Source of the DNA: Batillaria attramentaria
Lineage: Eukaryota; Mollusca; Gastropoda; Batillariidae
DNA length: 64,000 nt
Direction: 5' to 3'
NCBI GenBank assembly: GCA_018292915.2
Contig: JACVVK020000394.1
Location: 388,501 to 452,500 of the forward strand
Every line of letters begins with the position of its first letter. The stretch's first letter is position 1. The notes under the pieces were generated by a model. The model saw nothing but the letters and a program-made list of their open reading frames with translations. It did not search any database and was not told the DNA's origin. This document shows positions 1 through 11,292 of the stretch, one piece after another. The position numbers were made by a program, and so were the translations under genes.

Positions 1-232
1 CAACTCATGCAGGCTGGAAACAGGCTTAAAATGTACTGTGCTGGTGAATGCGACAGTTTCACCGCTTCTGTGCACACTGAAATAACACGGGGACATCAAA
101 GTTGTTCGCAACTGTCCACTTCCCTTGTCACCGAGCATTTTGATATAATCATTACTAAGCTCAGCCCGGTCTCGGTTCGCCCGATTTGGGCGTCGTTGCA
201 GGGTTAGAGAAGCGCGGCCCCTGGAACAGGAA
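1..232 (+). repeat. Partial copy of a foldback (long inverted repeat) element
   Basis: This stretch matches 28195-28441 over most of its length. Shared blocks include 'gctggtgaatgcgacag', 'cttctgtgcacactg' and 'ttgtcaccgag', and the terminal block around 'gccgatttggg'. It is therefore about half of the foldback element that is complete at 27857-28447; the other arm lies outside the window or is missing. Short ORFs inside it are repeat-derived and not considered genes. Confidence 0.7.
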
Positions 233-756
233 TGCATTTCGTCGCGGACCATATTTCATTCCTGGCGACAAATCGTTCCCGAACAAAACGTTCCCGCGAT
301 ATTTCGTCCCCATGGAACGCACCCAGTGGTACATCTGACTGACATCGAACATTGTCATCATGATCCAACTGTGTTACCATACATTGTCTATAAGCCTGAG
401 AATTCTGTAACACCACAGTGAGCTGATTTCACTGAATGTTTTTGTTGTTGTTGTTTTTGTTGTTGTTGTTGCTTTTTTTCTTCTCAGTGAAATCAGTTAT
501 TTTCACAGTGAGGCCCGCTGGCGGAGCATCAGTAATGAAGTTTGAATTGCTGAAAACAATAAGAGGGAAAGACAAAATAGCCATAAATGGGAAGGGGTGG
601 GGGGGTGGGGGTGAAAAACATGATGCCAATGCTCATTCGCTCATAAGTATAATGACTGTAGATGAAATGTAATGTGATGTTATTCACTTCAAGTTCGCAG
701 TGAATTGTCATACACCTGACTGAATAAAGTGTAATGTACTATGTTTCTGCTTGTGT

Positions 757-764
<8 letters not shown>
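233..764. other. Intergenic stretch with no recognisable gene
   Basis: It holds a T-rich (tgttgt)n-like tract at 436-480 and a G-rich run near 595-612. Neither strand has an ORF with recognisable domains, and no splice-supported exon was seen. Confidence 0.5.

Positions 765-812
<48 letters not shown>
765..812. repeat. (GT)n microsatellite
   Basis: Uninterrupted GT dinucleotide run of about 24 units. Confidence 0.95.
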
Positions 813-815
<3 letters not shown>

Positions 816-1588
816 CCTATATGGAGCCCATCCTCTCAAAACAATGTTCTCTCTTTCAACTGAGGCATTAAAGTTAAACAACTCCTTATTCATTTTTAAA
901 GCGACAAAAATTAAAGATACAGTGGACGCCGGATATAAGCAACTCGGATATAAGAAAACTCGGTTATTGCCAACGAATTTTTTCCCCCCGGCCAAACTCT
1001 TCTTTATTATGTATTACAAAAACTCGGATACAAGAAACTCGCTTATAAGAAAACTCGGTTTTAGGAAAGCAAATTTCTTGTCCCGCTTGATACAAAAACT
1101 CGGATATAAGAAACCGAAAGTACATGTCCAAGAAAATTTCACTCATTCTAAGAAACCGAAAGTACATTTCCAAGAAAAATTCACTCATTCTAAGAAAACG
1201 GGTCAGGTCTGACGTCACTTAGGACAGGCACATGATTGCGCATGATCATGATTACATTATTCACTTTGAAAAGAAAAAAAATAAAACTTGTGTTCCCAAA
1301 ATTTTTCGTTGGTAAGACTAGATTATTCACTGAATAACTCATAATCTCTCTCTCTCTCCTTAGCTCTTTTTTGTTTGGTTGGTTGGTTGGTTGGTTTGGT
1401 TGTTTTTTCTTTTCTTTTTGTTTTGTTTTTTCTTTATCACATGACCGCCAGCGCTACAGTTGGGAAGCAAAAACAGTATTTTCATGTTCAAACAAAAAAA
1501 TCTGACATTGAAGGACACAAGCGCACATAACTCAGAATCTCTCTCTCTCTCTCTCTCTCTCCCTCCTTAGCTCTTTTTTGTTTGGTTG

Positions 1589-2940
1589 TGTCACGGATGC
1601 GTGACTTAGGGTAAATCATGTGCTGTTATGATTTCCGTATGACGGGTTGGTATGATTTCCGTATGCATCGTAACTATGTTCTGTGTGGCACACGTGCCTT
1701 GTTTTCTGCACGGGCCACGCATGTATCCCTTAGTGAAGGTTTTACACGGGACATTTGTGGATAATATGCTGACCTGTCCGTTCCCCTTGTTAAGTCGATA
1801 CAGGTAACCCGTTTTACACGTGATGCAGGTGTATCCAGTGCGATACTCACCCTATTCGCCCTAACAGTATAAAAACCATTGCTATTCACTTGCTATTCGC
1901 ATTTGGCCCGGTAGTACCGACACGTCCGTTCAAGAGTCTGGCACTTCTTCTCGTCCGCTGTCTTTAAGGTCTACCGTCATAACCCCTCGCATCTTGCATA
2001 TGGAGGTAAATGGTTCATATCTGTTATTTCCCGTATTATGTTTCAGGTTAGCTATTTTCTCTTGTGTAGATATTACCAACGGTCAGGAAGTTAGTATGAA
2101 ACTTGACTATTGTGGCCGAAGTGTTATGTCGGCTAAGTATGTTTGGTTATTAGCCGTTTTATCAGTGAGTTTAACACTGACCTGTCTGTATATTCTGCTG
2201 ACTTGTCCGATGTGACAGCTGTAGGCGTCTACCTTTAGCGTTTAGTATGTGCAGTTTCCTTTAGCGTTCGTAACATAGGAGCGTTCGCTGGTTTGTGCCA
2301 TGGGTTAATATTATCCCATAGATAGGCAGTGTGTGCTAGTTGAGCCCAAGGACTTACAATAGTGTATTGTTGCACAGGGGTTCTAGCCCGAGTGGCTGTT
2401 TTCGGGAGCCAGAAGCTGCCCTGTAGTCCCTTGTCCCGTGGAGGATTTCATGGCCCTGCGACGACTGAAGGGGAGGGAGCCTGACTGCCCGTATCCGGGA
2501 TTCAGCGTGGGTGCTGGTCCGCGAGAGCATCGGCTGTTGTGATGCTATTGTAGAGCTGCCGAGCCAGTTCTATTTTCCGCCGCCTGTGGTATTGTCTGCG
2601 GCTTCTAAAACTGCACATCTGCGCGCTTGACCATCGTTGGAGGTACCATCCCGTGCACGTTAAAAAGCTCTGAGCGCTCTTAGATACAATTATTTATATC
2701 ATTTGTATTTAGGCATAGTATTTATTGCCTTGATTGATTACCTTGCCTGTTCTTGATTGGTATTGTAGCTGTACTGTGACGTGTTATGCGATGACTGTTC
2801 GTCTTGTCAATAATATTGTGGTGGTGTGAATCCCCGCACGTCTCAGTATCAGTTTCTGTTGTGCGACTGCGTGTGAGTGAGAGTAAAGAAAGAGCACGCA
2901 CCTCTTACACCCATACATTGCAGCACACACGGTCGTGACA
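1589..2940 (+). repeat. 5' long terminal repeat
   Basis: 1352-bp LTR beginning TGTCACG and ending CGTGACA. Compared with the 3' LTR it lacks one G near 1732 and has substitutions near 1782 and 2321. A TATA-like box lies at 1868-1875. A 73-codon ORF (1994-2215) with a hydrophobic C-terminal half is present identically in both LTRs, but nothing shows that it is translated. Confidence 0.92.
1868..1875 (+). promoter_or_regulatory. TATA-like box in the 5' LTR
   Basis: 'tataaaaa' about 280 bp into the LTR, where the U3 promoter would be expected. The same box occurs in the 3' LTR at 6718-6725. Function is inferred from position only. Confidence 0.5.
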
Positions 2941-2941
2941 G

Positions 2942-2959
2942 TGGTGACCCCGTTCCTCT
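2942..2959 (+). promoter_or_regulatory. Putative primer binding site
   Basis: The sequence one base after the 5' LTR begins TGGTGACCCCG. PBS sequences begin TGG because they pair with the tRNA CCA end. I could not assign a tRNA from memory. Confidence 0.55.
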
Positions 2960-3778
2960 CCTAACTTACTAATACTAGGGCCCCACCTTCCCCACCTTTG
3001 GGTTGAATGAGCTTGTCATTTTCTGTTTAGTTTTTCCCCCGTCTCCAGCCTCGTACGGGTCGGTATGTCGTGTTTCCGGCTGCCGTAAGGGACTAGTCTT
3101 CTTGCCTTTCTTTTGTACAGCCTGTCTGTCTTCCCAGCTCCACCTTTTCGTTATCTCTTGTCTATCCTCCGGTAGGGCACCTTGTGTTGGATCCCGCACC
3201 ACCACTGTTTGTTCTTGTGTATTTTGTTATCAGTTACCGTGTATGTTTGCTTTTTGTTAATATTTGTATTAATTACTTTGAACTCTGCGAGATTTTGTTC
3301 TAAACTTTTCAGTTACTTGGTGGGATGCCCAACTGAAAACCCATAGGTACTTCATTTGCGTTTTTGAATGATTGGCTTCGCATGCTTTTTTTTGTCTGGC
3401 TTCGTATGCTTTGGTGTCTGGCAAACACCCTCATTCATTGCATGTTGCATTTTTCTTAATGTGCGTTTGATTATTTCGATCGCATGTATTTAGTGACAAG
3501 ACGTCACTGGCTTTGATATTTTCAGTACTTGATGACATGGTGCTGTGCATGTTGGTTTGCGCTTTGCTGCTTGAGTTGATGCGCTATTTCATTCGTGATA
3601 TTTGATTTGATTTAATTTGATTTCATTTTGTTTAATCTGCAGTTTCAGTCATGCTTGTTAAAACTTGTGTCTGTTCTTGCTTGTTCCTAGGCTGAAAATT
3701 TTGTTTGCCGTTTGAAGGATCTATTCAGTTCGCTTAGTTTGTTCTAGAATCTTCTGGACATATAGCTTACCTGCAAAC

Positions 3779-4147
3779 ATGGAGATCTCTGAAGAACAGT
3801 TTGAGAAGTTGGTTAAGCAGGCTAAGCAACTCGGGTATTCCGGGGCAGATGTTCAAAAGTACATAGAGCAAGCTATGGAGAGAGACGAGAGACGGAAAGA
3901 AAGAGAAGCTAAGCTAGCATTAGAAGAAAAAGAAAGAGAAGCTAAGCTAGCATTAGAAGAGAAAGAAAGAGAAGCTAAGCTAGCGTTAGAAGAAAAAGAC
4001 AGGGAAGCTAAGCGAGCGTTAGAAGAGAAAGAGAGGGAAGCTAAGTTAGAACTAGAGAGGCAGGACCGAGAGCATAAACGGCTGCTTGACAGGGAAAGGA
4101 TGGAAAGAGCTTGCAACACAAGCTCCTCCCCCTACCCCCCGTTCTGA
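3779..4147 (+). pseudogene. Gag N-terminal region of the LTR element (coiled coil)
   Basis: A 122-codon frame starting at an ATG after a roughly 840-bp leader. Residues about 35-110 are a highly charged helix built from a repeated Lys-Glu-Arg-Glu-Ala-Lys-Leu-Ala-Leu-Glu-Glu unit, giving a coiled coil. The frame then stops, and gag continues in another frame (4086-6293) that overlaps it by about 60 bases. Rejoining would need a +1 shift or reflects a one-base indel. The overlap region is rich in C runs, which are prone to indels. Confidence 0.7.
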
Positions 4148-6293
4148 CTCAGGTCATCGATTCTACCCGAAGTTGCCATTATTCAACCATGAGAAGGATG
4201 ATATAGATGCCTTCATCTTTAGGTTTGAGGCACACGCTACGGCTTTAAAGTGGAACAAATCTGACTGGCCTATTCATTTTGCGGCGTGTCTTCAGGGTCC
4301 TCCCTTGACATTTTATCAATCCCTGTGTTCGGGTGGTCTTGTGGACTTTGATTCCCTCAAGGAACAATTCATGAAAAAGTACTTGTGTACTGAAGAAGGG
4401 TTCAGGGAACGTTTCAGGACAGCTCGTCCCGATATTGGTGAATCATTTTTTTCCTTCCTCACCCGAATCCGTCACTTGTTTGACAGGTGGGTAGATCTCT
4501 CAGGTGCTGAAAAAACCTACCAGGGTCTGCACGATCTTTTGTTACGTGAACAAATATTGCAAAGTGTGGCAAAAGACTTATGTGTGTACCTCCGGGAAAG
4601 GCGGTTTACAGACGCTAAATCCATGTCTGAGGCAGCTGAGCTGTATAGAGATGCTCACCCGGGCAAATCTATGGCTAAAAGAGATAGCTCCGCCACGTTG
4701 TTTGCGTCTTCTGTAGGCGTAGTGCAGGGTCATGTCAAGTCCCAGTACTCGAAGTCACAGCGCGGCAAATTCAGGGGTCGTCCCCCATATCACTATGGCC
4801 CTTCAGCCACCCCTGGTCAGGCAAACGAGAGTGAGACTAGCAAAACAGAGGCAGAAAATCGAAATGATCGTGGATTTCCCAGACGTAAGCCACTGCCAAC
4901 TGACACTTGTAACACTTGCCATGGCACAGGTCACTGGAGCAATGTTTGTCCCTCAAAGCAGAAGGCGCTAGCCTGCATGGTGATATGCGCAATTGGGAAG
5001 AACAAACCCCTTGGAGACCTGCGTGTGTCCAAAGGCACAGTAGGCAATACAGAAGTAACGGTACTCCGAGACACTGGGTCTACTACTGCGGGTGTTAAAC
5101 GCTCTCTTGTCTCCCCGGAACAGTTCACAGGTGAAACCCAAGATTGCATTACTTTTGGAGGTGCAGTCGAGACATTCCCCGTAGCTCATGTGTCCGTGGA
5201 CACACCCTTTTATTCAGGAGATGTCGAGTGCTGTGTCATTGACGATCCAGTAGCTGACTTGATCCTAGGTAATCTACCGGGCGTATCAGACACCCCAAAT
5301 ACCTCTTCCCTCGTCGAGGTAGATGCTGTTGGCCTAGTAACCACTCGCTTGCAAGCTAAGAGGGCAGATGCGGCTAGCAAGCCATTAGTCACTGCACTCC
5401 CGCCATGCTTGGACACAAGCCGTGATGACCTGATCAAAGCCCAGTCTGAAGACCCCACCCTTGAACCGTTGTTCCAAAAGGCCAAGGATGGTCAGTCTAT
5501 GAAAAGCGGTTCTGGTACGTTTTCCTTTGTAGTCACTGATGGTATCTTATACCGCCATTTTCAAAACGAGGCAGGTGTCACGAAGCAAATAGTCGTACCC
5601 ACTAGGCTACGCATGTCTGTCTTGTGCACGGCGCATGACGGTATCATGGCAGGTCACTGCGGAGTTCGCCGCACACTGCAAAGAGTCCTCCTCCGTTTCT
5701 TTTGGCCAGGAGTACGTTGTGCAGTCAAAGACTACTGTAGAACATGCGATGTTTGCCAGAAAACGGTTCCTAAAGGTAGAGTGGCCCCCGTCCCCCTAGA
5801 GAGGATGCCAGTTATAGATGTCCCCTTCACTGCCGTGTCAGCCGTATCACCGGCCACTGAACTTATGCAACTACATCTCTTGTTGCCATTCCACACGGAA
5901 ACCTCTGTAGGGTTTGACCCACCGAGCGTTGATTCCTCTGAGCCAGAACAGAACTGTGCTTCTGCCTTTCACGCTTCATCTGATTTGGCCGACGTTGCGT
6001 GTTCGTATCACGTCGGTTCGGCATCCGCCGCTGTCGGAACCCTCCACCCTGATACTGAGGATGACCAAATCGCTCTTCCGACGCTACCGTCGCTTCAAGG
6101 CGAAACTGTTGCCAATGTCAAGTATGACAGTCAGTTAGACCCTTCAAAGAGGCATGATATAGACGCTGTCTTTCACAAGTTTTTCGACCTTCTGACAGAT
6201 ATCTCACTTGTCCTATCTCACTTTAGGCAAGTTCAAGAACTGTCGCATAACTCGCTGGGCCCTTGCTCTCCAGGAGTTCAGATTTCGCATTGA
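4086..6293 (+). pseudogene. Gag-protease-integrase-RT remnant of the LTR element
   Basis: A 735-codon open frame. About residues 25-200 form a capsid-like region resembling the SCAN-related gag of GMR1-type elements. A CX2CX4HX4C zinc knuckle is at 4908-4949. The aspartic protease DTG motif is at 5070-5078, with the distal 'DLILGNLPG' segment near 5255. An integrase H2C2 zinc-binding domain lies at 5634-5756 (His...His, then CRTCDVCQ). The DDE integrase core is absent. A segment at about 6120-6210 resembles the region just before the RT palm, and then the sequence jumps to RNase H in another frame. The RT active site is missing. This is a deletion derivative; whether the truncated protein is made is unknown. 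Confidence 0.8.
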
Positions 6294-6366
6294 GCCTGTC
6301 CAGGGTAAGCTCAATGTATTTGCCGATTGCCTGTCGCGATCAGGATCGGATCAGCTGGTAGTGTAG
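6253..6366 (+). pseudogene. RNase H C-terminal remnant of the LTR element
   Basis: In the frame starting at 6253, shifted relative to the long ORF, the sequence reads RWALALQEF... and then ...ADCLSRS, ending at a TAG. This is the typical end of Ty3/gypsy RNase H. It lies immediately upstream of the polypurine tract, so no integrase follows it. That supports the unusual integrase-before-RT order. Confidence 0.75.
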
Positions 6367-6422
6367 ACATTGGTTGTCTCACTGTTTCGACCCCCATGTT
6401 GAGAAACCTGTCGGTTTCTACT

Positions 6423-6437
6423 GGAGGAGGGGGGTGA
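6423..6437 (+). promoter_or_regulatory. Polypurine tract
   Basis: 'ggaggagggggg' followed by 'tga' immediately before the 3' LTR. This is the expected place and composition for the plus-strand primer of reverse transcription. Confidence 0.8.
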
Positions 6438-7790
6438 TGTCACGGATGCGTGACTTAGGGTAAATCATGTGCTGTTATGATTTCCGTATGACGGGTTGGT
6501 ATGATTTCCGTATGCATCGTAACTATGTTCTGTGTGGCACACGTGCCTTGTTTTCTGCACGGGCCACGCATGTATCCCTTAGGTGAAGGTTTTACACGGG
6601 ACATTTGTGGATAATATGCTGACCTGTCCGTTTCCCTTGTTAAGTCGATACAGGTAACCCGTTTTACACGTGATGCAGGTGTATCCAGTGCGATACTCAC
6701 CCTATTCGCCCTAACAGTATAAAAACCATTGCTATTCACTTGCTATTCGCATTTGGCCCGGTAGTACCGACACGTCCGTTCAAGAGTCTGGCACTTCTTC
6801 TCGTCCGCTGTCTTTAAGGTCTACCGTCATAACCCCTCGCATCTTGCATATGGAGGTAAATGGTTCATATCTGTTATTTCCCGTATTATGTTTCAGGTTA
6901 GCTATTTTCTCTTGTGTAGATATTACCAACGGTCAGGAAGTTAGTATGAAACTTGACTATTGTGGCCGAAGTGTTATGTCGGCTAAGTATGTTTGGTTAT
7001 TAGCCGTTTTATCAGTGAGTTTAACACTGACCTGTCTGTATATTCTGCTGACTTGTCCGATGTGACAGCTGTAGGCGTCTACCTTTAGCGTTTAGTATGT
7101 GCAGTTTCCTTTAGCGTTCGTAACATAGGAGCGTTCGCTGGTTTGTGCCATGGGTTAATATTATCCCATAGATAGGCAGTATGTGCTAGTTGAGCCCAAG
7201 GACTTACAATAGTGTATTGTTGCACAGGGGTTCTAGCCCGAGTGGCTGTTTTCGGGAGCCAGAAGCTGCCCTGTAGTCCCTTGTCCCGTGGAGGATTTCA
7301 TGGCCCTGCGACGACTGAAGGGGAGGGAGCCTGACTGCCCGTATCCGGGATTCAGCGTGGGTGCTGGTCCGCGAGAGCATCGGCTGTTGTGATGCTATTG
7401 TAGAGCTGCCGAGCCAGTTCTATTTTCCGCCGCCTGTGGTATTGTCTGCGGCTTCTAAAACTGCACATCTGCGCGCTTGACCATCGTTGGAGGTACCATC
7501 CCGTGCACGTTAAAAAGCTCTGAGCGCTCTTAGATACAATTATTTATATCATTTGTATTTAGGCATAGTATTTATTGCCTTGATTGATTACCTTGCCTGT
7601 TCTTGATTGGTATTGTAGCTGTACTGTGACGTGTTATGCGATGACTGTTCGTCTTGTCAATAATATTGTGGTGGTGTGAATCCCCGCACGTCTCAGTATC
7701 AGTTTCTGTTGTGCGACTGCGTGTGAGTGAGAGTAAAGAAAGAGCACGCACCTCTTACACCCATACATTGCAGCACACACGGTCGTGACA
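6438..7790 (+). repeat. 3' long terminal repeat
   Basis: 1353 bp, nearly identical to 1589-2940. Same TGTCACG/CGTGACA ends and TATA-like box (6718-6725). Followed by the duplicated target 'ggttg' at 7791-7795. Confidence 0.92.
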
Positions 7791-8211
7791 GGTTGGTTGG
7801 TTTGGTTGGTTTTTTTTCTTTTTGTTTTGTTTTTTCTTTACCACATGAACGCCAGCGCTACAGTTGGGAAGCAAAAACAGTATTTTCATGTTCAAACAAA
7901 AAAATCTGACGTTGAAGGACACAAGCGCACTGGTGTATATTAACTCTACACATATATATTCTGTGCAGGTCTTTAAGAGAAACCAGATATTTCTTAATTT
8001 AATGCAAAACATACACGAACTGAGAAAAAAAGAAATGTTTTAAGCCTTTTTTTTCACTGAACTCGGTTATAAGAAATATTTTTCAAAATACTTTCTTATA
8101 TCCGACTTTCAGATTTAAGAAAACTCGGATATAAGAAACCGAAAAATTTCCCCCCTCGAGTTTCTTATAACCGGCGTATACTGTATGTTAACTCACGCTG
8201 CAGCCGGCATC

Positions 8212-8213
<2 letters not shown>

Positions 8214-8289
<76 letters not shown>
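8214..8289. repeat. (AC)n microsatellite
   Basis: Long uninterrupted CA/AC run of about 38 units. Confidence 0.95.
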
Positions 8290-8293
<4 letters not shown>

Positions 8294-8324
8294 AGTTAAG
8301 TTCAGTATTCAGTTCAGTTATGGC

Positions 8325-8730
8325 GGGGAAAGCCGGGCACATCTTCTTCTGATCCTTAATCTGACACCACTAGTGGGAAATCCCCGGCTTTTATACAGTA
8401 CCTTAAACTGTGAGCCTGGCCGCTATAAACTGTGACATACTGTTGACACGCAACTGAGAATACTCATTCACTCAGTCTAGCGGCACCCCGGCGGCCCTAC
8501 CTCGCTGTGTCAGTCTGTAGAGTCAGTTCCACCCTCAACAGACACACTTAGCTGGCTTCACAGTTTCGGTCTTCCACCTCACACGGTGATGATCTAAGAG
8601 CAATACAGCAACTAAACAAATAATCAGTCTAAGCCGCACTGAAGAATATTCAGTGTTGACCACATCAGTCACCGACGTCAACTTGACTACCTGAGAAAAC
8701 CTGGCGAGCTTTTATTAATTTGTCCCTGCG
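8325..8730 (+). repeat. Dispersed repeat, family shared with 23675-24370
   Basis: Shared blocks with the copy at 23675-24370 include 'aaagccgggcacatc', 'cagtaccttaaactgtgagc', 'tcggtcttccacctcacac' and 'cagctaaacaaataatcag', all in the same order. No ORF. Class unknown; both copies follow an (AC)n tract. Confidence 0.65.
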
Positions 8731-9149
8731 GTAGCCTGCTTGGCCCGGTCAGCATGTGTTTGGCACACACGCTTTCTCAAAGACGATATTTTTTCAGTAA
8801 ATGAAATCAGATTCTAAACTGTTTTGTCAGTACTATCACTCACTGACAAACACAAACTAAAGGTAATCTTGAAGAATAATATACGAAATTACCCCAGTAG
8901 TGATGACGTTGTGCCCATGTGATCAGCAACCAAAATGGCGCATTGGATTTGCATGCATATCCCTACTTGTGAAATGAAATAAATTATTTGCACCCACATG
9001 TGGGAAAGGAGGGGTCAAAGTGAGCATGTGAGGGTGTCTTACGTCTCTTTGCATCGAGCAGAACCGAAAGCACCCGAAAAAGTGCGTGCAAGTAGCTCCC
9101 AGAATTTCGTATAATTACCCAAACTAAACTGACTGACATGGCAGTCTAG

Positions 9150-9590
9150 CCTCCACCAGAAATAGTTCCTACCAATACTTGTAGAGGAAATGTGCTTTGA
9201 GTACAAATTTTCGAGTCAACTGACGATAACGCCAGAAAACCAACTTTTCTGAAAATGGCGATAACTCGCAAATCATGTGTGCAGTCGCATCTGGATCGGG
9301 CCCTCTATTCAAAGATCTTGATTAAGAAACCCCAAATTTGAAATCGATCTGTTTAGCATTTTCAGAGCCGATACAGGCATCTGAACTGGGTTCACATGCA
9401 ATGTCAACTGAGGTACGGTTTACATGAAAAATATAAGAGCAACCATTTCCTAATAGTGACTCTGTTCAGAGTCCGTATGCAAGCTATCTACTTAAAGAAT
9501 TGGAGGGATTTAAATAAATATTACACCTGTAAACGCCAGACAACCAATTTGTCTTAAAAGGGCGATCACCCTAACCCTAACCGTAGCAGC
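9150..9590 (+). repeat. Dispersed repeat family 'ataactcgcaaatcatg', copy 1
   Basis: It shares ordered blocks with 45900-46660 (same orientation) and 12150-12840 (opposite). Examples are 'caaattttcgagtcaactga', 'ataactcgcaaatcatgtgtg', 'tgaactgggttcacatgcaa' and 'gcaagctatctact'. Within longer copies a roughly 300-bp module is repeated. Non-coding; class unknown. Confidence 0.65.
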
Positions 9591-9759
9591 CACTTAAAAC
9601 ATACTGCTCAAAAAATTAATACGTAACAAAAGACAAAGAAAGGTTGTATATGTTGTACATGAACCCCTTCAGTCATCAATACATAAACCTATCGATAGGT
9701 GTTATCATCTTTTTAGCTACATGCCTTCAGCCGGACCCACTATCACTACTTGGAAACCT

Positions 9760-11290
9760 AGCAGCCGATTTTCAATATGGCGGCGGGCGGACGTAGTCAG
9801 ACATTTCTCAGCAACCGCTTTTGCCGAGCGCCACTGGGTAGAACACAGAAGGCAAAGCGGCGTTCAGCGACTTTCGTGCTCGAGAGGGCAGTAAATCCCC
9901 TACAGCTCAGCGGGTTTGACGCTGCCATGTTGTAGTTACACTTCCTGATTTTGGGTTCGCGTGTCCGGACGTGAGGTTGTGTATGAGAACACATGTGCGT
10001 AAAAAAAACTGCAGGATGAAACGTTCCGCGGGGATAACGTCCACCGTGTCACGTGACTTGAACGTCTGCGATGACACGCTGATTCAAGTTACGAGTAAGC
10101 ATCGAATGATTCAGTATCCCTCCACTCAGTTTCGGCAAACCATGTTTCGCCATAATTATGTGCAAAAATATCGACAATGCCGTGAACGGGTTGGAATGCC
10201 GATGGCAGCTTTCAATTGCAAATCAAAGCCAGATATCCAGGTGCGGACGGCGTATAAATAATGTTCACTTCGACCCCGCCCCCCCCCCCCCCCCGCGACA
10301 TGATAACGGTCGGAAAATACACCACACTCGTCTCAGTGTCGATATCGACAAAACGACTACTCCGACGTTGAAAGTCGCAGTTTCAAGTTTCGGTCAAAAT
10401 CATAGTGGACCGAATTACGGTCGGAAAATACACCACACTCGTCTCAGTGTTGATATCGACCAAACGTGACGACCAGACTGCTCGTTCACTGAACTGACTT
10501 GAAGTCGCAGTTTCAAGTTTCGGTCAAAATCATAGTGGACCGAAACTGAAACTGCTCCGCGTGAAAACTCGCAGCCGGTTTTCCAACAAATCAACAAACA
10601 ATCGTGGTGTAGATTCCGTTATCGGCGGTAGCAAATTGGGAAAACTCTATAATTATACACAGCAAGAACTGTCGGCGAGCCTTATTTTGACAAGCATGGA
10701 GTTCCATACGGCGATGACGGGCAGTGGCGTTCTTTGCGAAAACTAGGTCACTCACCGCCAGCCTCACCGCATATTGAGCCGGGCGAGCTTGTCAGGGCGG
10801 CTTCGCGCCGCTGCACAGGTCCATAGGAGGTCTATAGTAGGCCCTAGTAGTCAGAGTGCATGTGTAGTATATAATTATGCTGTCTGGTGTAGTGTTGCCA
10901 AAGCGCGAAGGCGTCGATTTCGGCCGATTCTGTATTAATTTTATTAATTAATTTTATGCTCCCTAAAAGGTGAGAGTTACCCCATAGTGAGACAACAAAA
11001 TATGTTGCTACACGCCACTTACTACACCACTACACCCCACACATTTTTATATATGCCATAGTGTTGCGCTGACTGGGTTGTCGACCCGTTATGCAATCGC
11101 GGATCTATAGTCTTTGATTCAGTTCTTGTACAGTGCACTTTGTCCGCGTATTGCACTTTGTGGATTCCCGGTGTTTCACGTGTTAGCAGATTAGGTTCGT
11201 CCTTTGAGTTTGCCGGCTGTCATTTAGTTACTTAGTTGATGTAGTTGAAGCTTAACGCTGCGCAAGCAACAAAGACTGTACATAGAGTTG
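9760..11290. other. Intergenic stretch, relatively CpG-rich, no supported gene
   Basis: Between about 9770 and 10750 CpG is more frequent than in neighbouring sequence, and 'caatatggcggc' near 9773 resembles a start context. None of the short ORFs has recognisable domains or convincing splice sites. It could be an upstream regulatory or promoter region. Includes the tandem duplication listed separately. Confidence 0.35.
10308..10545 (+). repeat. Interleaved tandem duplication (~112-130 bp period)
   Basis: 'cggtcggaaaatacaccaca' occurs at about 10309 and 10419. 'gtcgcagtttcaagtttcgg' occurs at about 10374 and 10504. The two blocks alternate, giving two imperfect copies. Confidence 0.75.
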
Positions 11291-11292
11291 TT

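Larger units (their letters stand above)
1589..7790 (+). mobile_element. Young, internally deleted Ty3/gypsy LTR retrotransposon (GMR1-like order)
   Basis: Two LTRs (1589-2940 and 6438-7790) bracket a gag-pol remnant. The five bases 'ggttg' are duplicated on both sides (1584-1588, 7791-7795), and the LTRs begin TGTCACG and end CGTGACA. I see only about three differences between the LTRs across 1.35 kb, so the insertion is recent. The internal region runs gag with zinc knuckle, protease (DTG), integrase zinc-binding domain, start of reverse transcriptase, end of RNase H, polypurine tract. Integrase before reverse transcriptase is the order described for GMR1-type Ty3/gypsy elements, not the usual one. 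The integrase core and most of RT/RNase H are missing, so the copy cannot be autonomous. It sits inside the DNA element at 920-8183. Confidence 0.9.
918..8185. mobile_element. Pogo/Tigger-like non-autonomous DNA transposon, copy 1, split by an LTR element
   Basis: The element runs 920-8183, flanked by TA on both sides (918-919 and 8184-8185). Its ends are imperfect inverted repeats: the left begins 'cagtggacgccggatataag' and the right end read in reverse begins 'cagtatacgccggttataag'. Short 'actcggatataagaaa' motifs recur inside both ends. TA duplications and CAGT-type ends fit the pogo/Tigger branch of Tc1/mariner (family knowledge). Without the LTR insertion the element would be about 1.06 kb and it has no transposase ORF, so it is non-autonomous. 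A second copy lies at 38092-39310 and shows what the uninterrupted element looks like. Confidence 0.8.

Noticed and set aside
9569..9586. Telomere-like 'ccctaaccctaacc'
   Set aside because: Only two units; not an interstitial telomeric array.
9971..10743. Several 60-100 codon ORFs in a CpG-richer region
   Set aside because: They overlap a tandem duplication, share no domain and lack splice support; a promoter role cannot be shown.
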